Assembly (NCBI GenBank): GCA_964526295.1
Contig: CAZGKW010000063.1
Span: 1-19,967 of the forward strand
Source of the DNA: CAZGKW01 sp964526295
Lineage (GTDB): Bacteria > Planctomycetota > Phycisphaerae > FEN-1346
Direction of reading: 5' to 3'
DNA: 19,967 bases
Position 1 is the stretch's first letter; each line of letters starts with the position of its first letter. Below the pieces are notes generated by a model, which saw only the letters and a list, made by a program, of their open reading frames with translations, was not told the DNA's origin and ran no database searches. The translations under genes were made by a program, and so were the position numbers. Of this stretch, positions 6,699-14,130 are shown in pieces.

Positions 6699-7484
6699 TC
6701 AGGTCCGCCTGCGCCGCAACACCAAGGCCAGCCCACCAAGCCCCAAGAGCGCCAGCGTCGCCGGCTCCGGCATGACTGAACCTAGCGTCGTCCCGAGGCG
6801 AAGCTCATCCACCTCGACGTCCCAGCCCTTGATGAAGGCATTGAGATACACTTCGCCTGTCGGATCGGCAAGGTCACCCGACACGGACGAGTGGGCGGCG
6901 CCGGAGGCCGTTATATCGTCCAGCCAAATCGCAACGGTGTCGTTGCCGGCATCCGAAAACGTGATCTTCCCGACCACCACGTGCGTCACCGCCACCGTTC
7001 CTGAGTCAACCCCGGAGGAAGCGACCGTGCCGCCGATCATGGCGCGTACCTCCTGACTGTCAGCACTATCAAAGGAGACGCCCCATCCGTCCTTGCCCCC
7101 GAAGAAGCTGACACTGCCAGCATCATCCTTGGCGCCGGCGGCGATATTATAAAGGAACGAGAACCAGACCATGTTGCCGTCGCCGGTCAGCCCCGTCGTG
7201 TCGAAGGTTCGCGACGCCTCGTACCTGTTGTTCAGCAGCGAATCGGCGGCCTTGCCCGCCGATACGATGCCGGAATACGACAACCCGGCGCCGGCCACCC
7301 GCCAGTCGGAGGTCGTTTCCGGGTTCACCCATGCGGCCGAGAAGCCGTCACCGCCGTTCTGGCCGGTAATGTTGGCCGACGTGTAATCGAACGGCTCCTG
7401 CAGAATGGTGTCCGCCTCCGCCGCCGTCGCCCCGACCAGACCCAACGCCAGTGCCACGAGTCCCAACTTCAGTGCGGTTTTCAT
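6699..7484 (-). CDS. Secreted PEP-CTERM sorting-domain protein
   Basis: The 261-residue product has a signal peptide (MKTALKLGLVALALGLVGAT, cut near AEA at about 24), a ~210-residue beta-rich body, and a textbook PEP-CTERM tail: MPEP at 238-241, a hydrophobic stretch, and a closing RRRR. PEP-CTERM proteins are recognised by exosortase (EpsH/XrtA-type) and usually end up in the extracellular matrix or cell surface. The body (EPFDYTSANITGQNGGDGFSAAW; later WLDDITASGAAH, VDELRLGTTLG) resembles the jelly-roll, LamG/concanavalin-like proteins often paired with PEP-CTERM in Phycisphaerae; its ligand is unknown. ATG at 7484 is preferred over upstream in-frame starts because AGGGGA sits about 8 bases before it and the signal peptide begins there. 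It lies 131 bases after the LacI gene on the same strand. Confidence 0.88.
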   Translation of the reverse strand: MKTALKLGLVALALGLVGATAAEADTILQEPFDYTSANITGQNGGDGFSAAWVNPETTSDWRVAGAGLSYSGIVSAGKAADSLLNNRYEASRTFDTTGLTGDGNMVWFSFLYNIAAGAKDDAGSVSFFGGKDGWGVSFDSADSQEVRAMIGGTVASSGVDSGTVAVTHVVVGKITFSDAGNDTVAIWLDDITASGAAHSSVSGDLADPTGEVYLNAFIKGWDVEVDELRLGTTLGSVMPEPATLALLGLGGLALVLRRRRT

Positions 7485-7615
7485 CGTCCATTCCCCTTTC
7501 TTGCTGCGTGGGCATCCCCGCGAGCGGTTCCGAACGTCTCTGCCCAACAACCCGACTTCCTTGTGCTTCGCATACCGGCCTCGTTTCCTGAGTGTTCTTT
7601 TTCCCGGTCCTGACG

Positions 7616-8647
7616 TCACCGTCTCGGCGGCCCCACCGTGGCGCCGCGCACCTCCGTCATTTTCTGCGCGCGTGCCGGCAGGTCCCTCTCCGGTCGCTTG
7701 ATGCGTTCCAAGAGCATCCGGACGCCCTCGCGTCCGACGTCGGCCTCCGGCAGGCGGACCGTCGTCAGGCAGAAACGCGCAAACGCGGGTTTCGACCCGA
7801 AGACCACGAGCGAGAGGTCGCGCGGGGCCTCCAGCCGCATCCGCTCGGCCGCGTACAGCATCGGCTCCAACTTGTCGCTGCTATAGGCCACCACCGCCGT
7901 CGAGCGGTCGCGGCGCGACAGATGCGCCTCCCACTCGCCAATGCGTTCGCGAAACGGGCGATGCTGGTCCGTCGTGCCGATGAGGCACGGCTCCAGTCCC
8001 GCGGAGCGCATCGCCTGTTCGTAGCCGGCGAGGCGGTCGGCGCGGCTGTAGTGCCCATCCGCCAGGTCGGCATGGCCGGACGTGTAGTCGGTGTAGGCGA
8101 TGCGGCGATGGCCGGCGGCCAGGAGGGTCTCGGCGGCGAGGCGGCCGCCCTGCGCGTCGTCGGGATAGACCGCATTGGTCGGGCGTTTGTCGTTCAGCCA
8201 GACGGCGGGGAGGTGGGAGGTTTCAATCAGTTCGCCCATCCGCTCGGGCATGCGGGCGTTGTAGTTGATGAGCAGGCCGTCGGCGGACCACTCGCGAAGA
8301 ATCTTCGGAACGTACCTCGCGTCCGTCAGCCTCTCGTCCGGCAATCGGGCCACCGTCAGGTGGAGGTCGTGTTCCTCCAGCACATGGGCGATGCCGGCCA
8401 AGAGATGCTCGGGCAACGTGCTTCGCCCCCCTCCTGCGTCACTGAGAATCAGCGCCACGGTTCCGAAGCGCCCCTGGGCCATGGCGCGTGCGGCGGAGTT
8501 GGGGCGGTACCCCAAGTGCCGGGCTGCCGCAGCCACCCGCGCGTTCGTTTCCGGACGGTACAGGTCGCTGCGACCATTGAGGATGGCGCTGACGGTCTGG
8601 CGCGAGCAACCGGCGACCGCTGCCACCTGGTCAATTGTGACGGCCAC
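7616..8647 (-). CDS. LacI-family transcriptional regulator
   Basis: The 343-residue protein has the LacI helix-turn-helix at the N-terminus (TIDQVAAVAGCSRQTVSAIL, then NARVAAAARHLGYRPNSAARAM with the hinge-helix region), followed by a periplasmic-binding-protein-like sensor domain (GTVALILSDAG, LLINYNARMPERMGELIE, DYTSGHADLADGHYS, TTVRLPEADVGREGVRMLLERI). Length is normal for the family. The effector is probably a sugar or oligosaccharide, given the neighbouring polysaccharide genes. GTG at 8647 has a weak AGGG about 8 bases upstream and directly begins the conserved HTH. Its promoter overlaps a perfect palindrome of LacI-operator type (8691-8704), so autorepression is likely. It may control the PEP-CTERM and pectate-lyase-like genes by read-through, as no separate promoter is evident before them. 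Confidence 0.95.
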   Translation of the reverse strand: MAVTIDQVAAVAGCSRQTVSAILNGRSDLYRPETNARVAAAARHLGYRPNSAARAMAQGRFGTVALILSDAGGGRSTLPEHLLAGIAHVLEEHDLHLTVARLPDERLTDARYVPKILREWSADGLLINYNARMPERMGELIETSHLPAVWLNDKRPTNAVYPDDAQGGRLAAETLLAAGHRRIAYTDYTSGHADLADGHYSRADRLAGYEQAMRSAGLEPCLIGTTDQHRPFRERIGEWEAHLSRRDRSTAVVAYSSDKLEPMLYAAERMRLEAPRDLSLVVFGSKPAFARFCLTTVRLPEADVGREGVRMLLERIKRPERDLPARAQKMTEVRGATVGPPRR

Positions 8648-8690
8648 GTCGAAGCCCTATTTTGTCACCTGGCGCCGATAGGAGCGTTCC

Positions 8691-8704
8691 TATGAGCGCT
8701 CATA
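8691..8704. promoter_or_regulatory. Probable LacI-family operator, perfect 14-bp palindrome
   Basis: TATGAGCGCTCATA is fully self-complementary and has the central CG typical of LacI/PurR-family operators (as in AGCGCT-type sites). Its outer base overlaps the -10 element, placing it over the transcription start of the LacI gene. No second copy of GAGCGCTC was noticed in this window. Confidence 0.75.
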
Positions 8705-8731
8705 CTATAGCACAAAAACGGAAAAAGTCAA
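8704..8731 (-). promoter_or_regulatory. sigma70-type promoter of the LacI-family gene
   Basis: Read on the - strand, TTGACT (8726-8731) and TATAGT (8704-8709) are separated by 16 bases in an AT-rich stretch within an otherwise GC-rich window. The start site would fall in the palindrome immediately downstream, about 45-55 bases before the GTG start. Confidence 0.72.
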
Positions 8732-8757
8732 ATCGCAGCGGTTTTTTTGCGAGAACG

Positions 8758-8792
8758 CCGAAAAGGCTTTCGGGACGAGGCGTAAGCCTCGT
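8758..8792. terminator. Two adjacent hairpins after the DUF2924 gene
   Basis: CCGAAA/TTTCGG (8758-8763 with 8768-8773, 4-base loop) and ACGAGGC/GCCTCGT (8775-8781 with 8786-8792, 4-base loop) are both perfect. They lie between the end of the DUF2924 gene and the LacI promoter. A run of seven T occurs on the + strand just beyond (8742-8748), which is on the wrong strand for a - strand terminator. They may be terminator-like or repeat elements. Confidence 0.35.
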
Positions 8793-8833
8793 TCAGAACA
8801 AGAGTTAGAACCAGAAGCGGGCGGGGTGCCGTC

Positions 8834-9082
8834 TCACGTTTCTGACGGTCGCGGGCCGGCCGGTTCGTCCGCCTCGACGATCTCCCGGAGCCGGGCCCGA
8901 GCCCAGTCCGAGGGGCCGCCATAGGCCAGTTCCTGGACGCGGTAGGCCAGGTGCCGCACCAGGTACCGCCGCTTGTACGTGGCCGGCGGCTCCGTGCCGC
9001 AGAGGGCCCGCCACCGCTCGCGCAGGGCCGCGACGTCCAGCCTCTGGAGGTCCGTAAGTTGCTTCAGGAGCGAGCCTTGCAT
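8834..9082 (-). CDS. Small DUF2924-type protein, orphan
   Basis: The 82-residue product matches the core of DUF2924: RERWRALCGTEPPATYKRRY, then LVRHLAYRVQELAYGGPSDW. Members are usually encoded next to site-specific serine recombinases in phage-like or integrative elements and have no known biochemical role. Typical members are longer, so this one may be shortened at the C-terminus (it ends just after ADEPAGPRPSET). The start is well supported: AAGGGAG lies 6 bases before ATG at 9082. No recombinase is seen on either side, so it is probably a leftover of a mobile element or a domesticated copy. Confidence 0.72.
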   Translation of the reverse strand: MQGSLLKQLTDLQRLDVAALRERWRALCGTEPPATYKRRYLVRHLAYRVQELAYGGPSDWARARLREIVEADEPAGPRPSET

Positions 9083-9315
9083 GCGGTCTCCCTTCTACGT
9101 CTCCCTGACCACATGAGGGCTGGTCTCGGGGCCCGGCTCAAGGGGATTCCGGGGGAAGAGACGCGGATTCTGGTCCGTCTCCTGGCCCAGGTCCGCAGCA
9201 GATCGGCCGCGTACGCGTCGTCGGCCGTCACCGGCGGCCGGTTGTCTTCGCGGCGACCGATCGGTCCGGCTTCGCTCTCGCGCGTCTGCTTGTTGCCCCC
9301 GCGCCGAGACGTGCC

Positions 9316-10298
9316 TTACATCCTCCCGCGCTGCAGTTTGAAGTTCCCCTCGTCCGTGGTCTGACCCGCCTTGACCTTGATGTCCGCCTTGCCCGCGCCG
9401 CCCTCGTCGGCGTACACGCTGATCACGACATCGTCGGCGGGCTCGATGTCCGCTTCGAAGAGGCCATCGACGTTGGTGTGCGCGGTGATGATGTTGGCCC
9501 GCGTCGTCTGTTTGGTCACGGCGCCGCTGACGGGGTCGACCATGTGCTTTGTGATGCGCTTGCCCGGGTTGCTCGCCGACATGATCGAGACCCGCGTGCC
9601 GCCGACCGGTGCGCCGCCGGCGTCAATGACCCGGCCGGTCACGCGCCCGAACTTTGCGTCCTTCGCATCGGCGTCTTTCGCCGCGGTGATTGTGACCGCC
9701 AGCTTGTCGCTGGCGATCAGTCCCGTCCAGAACGGCGCATCGCCGGCCTTGTCTTCGCCGGGCGCGGCCAGCAGTCGGCTGACGCGGATCAGGTAGTCGC
9801 CCGGTTCGAGCTATCCAGCGGCGGCCCATCGCCCGACGGCGCCCGCCAGACGTAGCGCACGTTCGCAGGGTCGACGCGAAGCGGCACGCGCAGCGTTTCC
9901 CCCGGCTTGAGCACGACGGCTTTCGCCTTTCCGTCCTTCCCTTTGGTCTTGCGTTCGACGCCGCGTTCGTTGAAGGCGGTCTGCCATTGCTCATCGTTCG
10001 TCGCACCCAGCAGCGACATCGGCTTATCCGACACGTTCGTCAACTCCACGCGCAGCGTCATGATTTCGTCAGCCGCGAACGACGTGCGGTCCAGCGTCGC
10101 GACGATCTGCAGACCGTTGCGCACCGCAGGCTCCGATGCCGCGACCGGCCGGGCCTCCAGCAGCCGCCACTGACCGGCCGTGGCGGCCGGCGACACCGTG
10201 CCGATCAGTTCGATTTCCGGTGCGACACGGGGGGCCTCGCCGCGGGCCGCGGCAACGCCGCAAAGCAGCACGCGCGTCATCAGACAGAAAAGGTGCAT
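9316..10298 (-). pseudogene. Frameshifted secreted protein with carboxypeptidase-regulatory-like domain
   Basis: Two frames join into one protein. The first part, from ATG at 10298 (GGAG about 8 bases upstream), has a signal peptide (MHLFCLMTRVLLCGVAAARG), then an intracellular-proteinase-inhibitor-like/Ig-like domain (DRTSFAADEIMTLRVELTNV, later LKPGETLRVPLRVD). It stops early after PPLDSS. The second frame continues seamlessly with LEPGDYLIRVSRLL, then FWTGLIASDKLAVTI and a carboxypeptidase-regulatory-like beta-sandwich (VTGRVIDAGGAPVGGTRVSI). One base is missing at about 9811-9813: adding a base after the codon for D (9815-9813) restores a single frame of about 327 codons. It is either a genuine recent mutation or a sequencing error. 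The intact protein would be exported and carbohydrate-locus associated; its exact role is unknown. Confidence 0.8.
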
Positions 10299-10417
10299 AC
10301 ATACTTCTCCAGGACACGGAAGGTTCAACTCGGGGCCGTACCATGCCCCATTGGGCGCACGGGGACCTTGCTTGTTCCGCTCAACTGATAGGAAATTTGA
10401 CTCCAGGCGGACCGGGG

Positions 10418-10708
10418 TCAGGGGCTTGGGGGGTGAGGGATCGGCAACTGGAAACGATCCGACAAGAACTGGGCGAAGCGTTCGCCCCGCACCACCAGCC
10501 CACCGCCGAGAAAGCCGCCCTCCCCATGATGCCCGAGGTGCAGCGTCACGTTCTTGCCATCGGGAAGCGCCGACTCGAGCGTGACCGCGACACACGCATA
10601 ATCCGGGTACAAAGTCACCAGCGGCTGGGGCAGCTCCTCGGCGGCAATGATCGAGTGCAATCAAATTCTGAGAAGTATCAATGAGCTGCGTGCTGCGGTG
10701 ATCTTCAT
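10418..10708 (-). pseudogene. Small secreted protein gene interrupted by a stop codon in its signal peptide
   Basis: ATG at 10708 follows an excellent ribosome site (AAGGAG, 7 bases upstream) and begins a signal-peptide-like sequence, MKITAARSSLILLRI. A TGA at 10661-10663 interrupts it, and the same frame continues as LHSIIAAEELPQPLVTLYPD, giving a natural signal-peptide end (IIAA) and an 80-residue body (GKNVTLHLGHHGEGGFLGGG, ending PIPHPPSP). A single change, for example TGG to TGA, would explain it. The body is not a family I recognise; it is short and may also be truncated at the 3' end. Reading from the TTG after the stop is possible but would lack a signal peptide start and ribosome site. 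Confidence 0.6.
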
Positions 10709-10806
10709 CGGGGGACTCCTTCGCATGATGCTTGGATGGGGTTTGGCCGACTTCGTCGGCCTCCTGTGTTGGCGTTCGGCGCCCACAAACATTTCCCGCG
10801 TGGCCA

Positions 10807-12027
10807 TCACTTTCGATCCTGTGCGTCGTGCAGTTGTCGCCAGGCCTTGGCCTGCTCTTTGTCGACGACCCAGAACATCCGCTCGCGCTGCTCCGCGGGC
10901 ACCTCGGCGGCGGGCAGGATGAGTTTGTCCGCCGCGCCGGCCCCGGGCGCTTCGTCGCCGGCGTCGCCTTTGGGGTCGACGATGAACTGCCTGCCGTCGT
11001 GGCGCAGCGGGCGGTTGTCGATCGTCAGCAGCGCCTCGACCGCGCGCGGGTCAATGACGTAGCCCGTCTTCGGATCGATCTGTTTCAGCTTCAGCGGTTT
11101 GTCCGTCGGGTAGCTGCCCTCATGCAGCCGCGCCTGCAGCGCCTTGTCGACGAACACGGCTAGGTAGTCCCACACCTGCTGCACGCTGACGCTGCCGTCG
11201 GTGACCGGTTTTCGCCATCCCCGGGAGCCGTGCGCATCGCGATAGTTGCCGTGGCCGACCTTTCGCGCCACGACCTGGTGCGGCAGCCACGCCGTCTTCG
11301 CCCGGTAGTTCAACAACGATGGTCGGACGTGCCGCGACCACGTCTGGCCCCATTCGCTGTCGCCGTTGACGTTTACGTGCAGGATCGTCTGCCCGTCCAG
11401 CTTCGCCCAATCCGGCACGGGCCAGGTCGGCGTCTCGGCGTGGTAGTTGATCGTCGCGATCGTGCGATCCGGGTACAGCCAGCCCATGGTAAACGGGTAC
11501 CGCCCCGAAGCGCTCTTGCCGAACGTGATCCACGGCGCATGGCGGAATTCCTCGATGCCCGTCTCCTTCGCGATCGCGTCCAGCAGGTGCTGCGTGATCG
11601 CGTGGTCGCCGCCTTCCTTGAGTTCGTAGTGCACGCGATAGCGCATGTAGATGATCGCCATCTCATGCTTCGCCGCGACCTCGCGCAGCTTTGGATGCTC
11701 CCCGAAGTGTTTCGAGTCGCTGTTGATGATGATGAACAGCACGGCTCGGATGCGCTCGGCCTCGGGCGGCGTCCACACCAGCAGCGGCGTCCCCTTGCCC
11801 TTGCGCAGCTTCTGCGGCGCCGCGTCCGGCACGTTCAGCCCCCAAGGCCAGTGCGGCATCTCCGCCAACTCGTTGCGCGCCTCGGCCTCGGCCGGGGCTT
11901 GGGCTTGGGCGGACCTCGCATTAGGCTGGAGCCCAGCCGACTCGGCAGGCGCGGTCGCCACGGCGACGGTCACCACCATCGCCGCTATGAGTGTGTATGC
12001 ATTCACGTCTAGGGGAGTGTGGAGCAT
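10807..12027 (-). CDS. Exported alpha/beta-hydrolase-like protein, probable esterase
   Basis: The 406-residue product (from ATG 12027) has a hydrophobic N-terminal segment (TLIAAMVVTVAVATA, about 12-26) consistent with export, then an alpha/beta-hydrolase-like core. A strand (RIRAVLFIIINSDSKH, about 93-107) is followed by a nucleophile-type elbow FGKSASGRYPF with S172, then an acidic candidate in VNGDSEWG (D223 or E225) and a histidine candidate in KVGHGNYRD (H259). This order and spacing fit poly(3-hydroxybutyrate)-depolymerase-like or carbohydrate esterases. The C-terminal ~110 residues (PKTGYVIDPRAVEALLTIDN) look like an added beta domain. The ribosome site before 12027 is weak; the longer frame reaching 12204 is rejected because it would overlap the upstream gene. 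Within this polysaccharide cluster it may remove ester groups such as acetyl or feruloyl. No family assignment is certain. Confidence 0.68.
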   Translation of the reverse strand: MLHTPLDVNAYTLIAAMVVTVAVATAPAESAGLQPNARSAQAQAPAEAEARNELAEMPHWPWGLNVPDAAPQKLRKGKGTPLLVWTPPEAERIRAVLFIIINSDSKHFGEHPKLREVAAKHEMAIIYMRYRVHYELKEGGDHAITQHLLDAIAKETGIEEFRHAPWITFGKSASGRYPFTMGWLYPDRTIATINYHAETPTWPVPDWAKLDGQTILHVNVNGDSEWGQTWSRHVRPSLLNYRAKTAWLPHQVVARKVGHGNYRDAHGSRGWRKPVTDGSVSVQQVWDYLAVFVDKALQARLHEGSYPTDKPLKLKQIDPKTGYVIDPRAVEALLTIDNRPLRHDGRQFIVDPKGDAGDEAPGAGAADKLILPAAEVPAEQRERMFWVVDKEQAKAWRQLHDAQDRK

Positions 12028-12106
12028 CAAATCATGTCTCGCTTTGGTTGTACGAAACCGGCGCCGGCGCCCGTCGCCGTGCACGCGCCGGCGATCTCGT
12101 CGTGGC

Positions 12107-13972
12107 TCATTGCGTTTCGACCCGCTCCAGCAGTCGCACCTCGTGGAGGGCGATGTTGTCGTTCTCCGGGAAGCCGTGCAGCGTGATGCGGACCTGCCGG
12201 GCATCGGTCGGGGGAAAACTCAGCACCGTCAAGCCGTTGTTGGCGACGAGTCGGCGGACGAGAACCGGCTTCCAGTGCTCGCCGCCCTTGAGATGCACCG
12301 ACACGCCGCCGGCCGCGTCCGTCTTGGCGTGGACGTGGAGGCCGGACAGCTTTCGGGCGTCCTTCAGATCGATCACAAACGACGCCCGATCCTCGTGCCG
12401 CACCACGCTGCGGGTGTCGGTGTTTCCGTCCAGCATGGCCGCGAGTCCGCCTTCCGAGGCCGAGTCCCAGTGCTCGCTCTTCTCCACGACCATCTCACCC
12501 AGACCGTCGATCGGTCGGTCCCAGACCTTGGGCGGGAGGAAGCGGATGTTCTCGGCGTGCTTGATCTCGAAGCCGCTCTCCTGGGCGCTGGTGATCGGCT
12601 GACCGCGGATCATCAGGCCCTCAAAGGTCACGTCGGAGATCTGGTGTTCCTCGTCGTAGCCGGCGATGCGGGAGACTTCGCGCGTGCCGACGTTGTGAAG
12701 GTGCACGTCCTTGACGGTCACATCGTGGATCGTGCCCAGGCCTTTGCGCTTCTGGATGACAAAGTCGATGGACCGGCCCCAGGCGAGCTCGGCGGTCAGG
12801 TCCTCGATGGTGATGTCATGGATCTCCGCGCCGTCGCGGAGTTGAATGATCGCGGCGCGCATGCCGCCGATCATTTCGATGTGGCGGTAGACGACGTCGT
12901 GGAATTTGCCGGCATTGGTCTCGGTGCCGATCTTCACGCCGCCGTACTTCAGGCAGTTGAGCAGGCAATACTCGGCAGTGATCTCGGCGACCTCCTTCGC
13001 CGCGCCCTGTTTGCTGCTGAAACTCTTGGTCGCGATGCAGTCATCGACGGTGATGATGTAGGCGTGGGATATGTGGACGCGCTGGGAATCGACCGGGTTG
13101 ATGCCGTCCTTGCCCCCGAAGACCTTGTAGTTGCGGATGGTCACGTCCTGGGAGTGGTCGAAGCGGGTGTTCCAGTTGTAGCCGAAGTACAGCGAGATCA
13201 GATACTCGATGAGGACGTTTTTGGCGTTGTTGCCGCGCAGGCAGCCGGCCTGGTTGCTGCCGGGAGAACCGGTGAAATCGAGGATGCCGTGGCCGGTCAG
13301 TTTCACGTTCTCCACGTCGTTGAGCACGAAGCGCACCTGCTGAATCAACGCGCCGGGCGCGAGGTCGAGTCGGACGTTGGATTTGAGGTAGAGCGTGGAT
13401 GCTTTGCTGCCCTGATAGACGCCATCGGGGAAGTGGAGCGTCCCGCCGCCGGCTTCGCTGATGCGGTCGACGGCCTTCTGGATTACCTGGGTCACGTTGG
13501 TCTTGCCGGTCGCATCGATGCCCGGCTCATCGGTGATGCCGTGGACATCCTCGCCGGCCGGCTTTTCATACGTCGGATAGCCGAACAGGGCGAGCGGACC
13601 TTTCTTGTTGATCCGCACGCGGACGTCGGCCGGCTTCTCGAACGTCAGCGTCAGCGTCTGCCCGTCGACCTCGGCGGTGACCGGCGCCCACCGCGGCCGG
13701 ACCTCGTAACCGGCGATCGGCTCGCCCGTACTCAGCGTCACCCGCGTCGGCCCGTCCATCGAAAACCGCGCGATCCGAGCGCGGTCTTTCCACGTCACCA
13801 TCACCGGCACGTCGGCCTGACCGACCTGGACCCGATAGCTGTCATCGGCCACCCCCATCGGCGTGGGGTACGCTCGCGCCTCGGCCCGACAAACGCCGGG
13901 CCCCCCGATCAAGAGGCAAAGCGTCAGACCCATCGCCAACATTACGAGTCGGCTTGTTACATGAATCCGCAT
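12107..13972 (-). CDS. Exported GH28-like beta-helix protein with C-terminal discoidin-like domain
   Basis: The 621-residue product has a signal peptide (hydrophobic 9-24, cut near CRA at 30), an N-terminal Ig-like beta-sandwich (about 35-135) and a right-handed beta-helix (about 150-480). A discoidin/F5-8C-like carbohydrate-binding domain probably covers about 498-618 (MLDGNTDTRSV, FVIDLKDARKLSGLHV). In the helix, GGKDGINPVDS (287-295, D289) and ITVDDCIATKS (307-317, D310/D311) match the acidic motifs of GH28 polygalacturonases. The GHG histidine is replaced by KYGG (342-345), and RIK by LRD (378-380). This suggests a related fold acting on a different sugar, or altered chemistry. ATG at 13972 is supported by AAGGAG 8 bases upstream. 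It is a paralogue of the 17022-18482 gene, with the propeller gene between them. Confidence 0.85.
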   Translation of the reverse strand: MRIHVTSRLVMLAMGLTLCLLIGGPGVCRAEARAYPTPMGVADDSYRVQVGQADVPVMVTWKDRARIARFSMDGPTRVTLSTGEPIAGYEVRPRWAPVTAEVDGQTLTLTFEKPADVRVRINKKGPLALFGYPTYEKPAGEDVHGITDEPGIDATGKTNVTQVIQKAVDRISEAGGGTLHFPDGVYQGSKASTLYLKSNVRLDLAPGALIQQVRFVLNDVENVKLTGHGILDFTGSPGSNQAGCLRGNNAKNVLIEYLISLYFGYNWNTRFDHSQDVTIRNYKVFGGKDGINPVDSQRVHISHAYIITVDDCIATKSFSSKQGAAKEVAEITAEYCLLNCLKYGGVKIGTETNAGKFHDVVYRHIEMIGGMRAAIIQLRDGAEIHDITIEDLTAELAWGRSIDFVIQKRKGLGTIHDVTVKDVHLHNVGTREVSRIAGYDEEHQISDVTFEGLMIRGQPITSAQESGFEIKHAENIRFLPPKVWDRPIDGLGEMVVEKSEHWDSASEGGLAAMLDGNTDTRSVVRHEDRASFVIDLKDARKLSGLHVHAKTDAAGGVSVHLKGGEHWKPVLVRRLVANNGLTVLSFPPTDARQVRITLHGFPENDNIALHEVRLLERVETQ

Positions 13973-14130
13973 TCGATCACTCCTTGTCTTCGGTGTTATT
14001 CAATGTCAGATGGCAAGTCGCTCAGGCGGCGGACTCATCGGGGGCGACGGCCGCGTCGCGACGACGCGATCACGGCTTCGCCGGCCTTTCGTCTTGCCCG
14101 TCGGGCCAATCGCCTGCGCGGCCGATCCGA

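Noticed and set aside
7485..7619. Upstream start for the PEP-CTERM gene
   Set aside because: The extension is basic, precedes a proper signal peptide with its own ribosome site, and would overlap the LacI stop.
8728..8833. Peptide NEAYASSRKPFRRSRKK as a transposase remnant
   Set aside because: It is just the translation of the two hairpins in this gap; no transposase motif is present.
9083..9315. Possible small gene upstream of the DUF2924 gene
   Set aside because: The open frames on the - strand lack a start with ribosome site and resemble no family; I see no supported feature here.
12028..12204. Longer N-terminus for the esterase-like gene
   Set aside because: It would overlap the end of the GH28-like gene by almost 100 bases and is arginine-rich; the export signal begins after ATG 12027.
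14052..14068. Hairpin CGCGTCG/CGACGCG between the propeller and GH28-like genes
   Set aside because: A short 3-base-loop stem in very GC-rich sequence without a T tract; likely chance.
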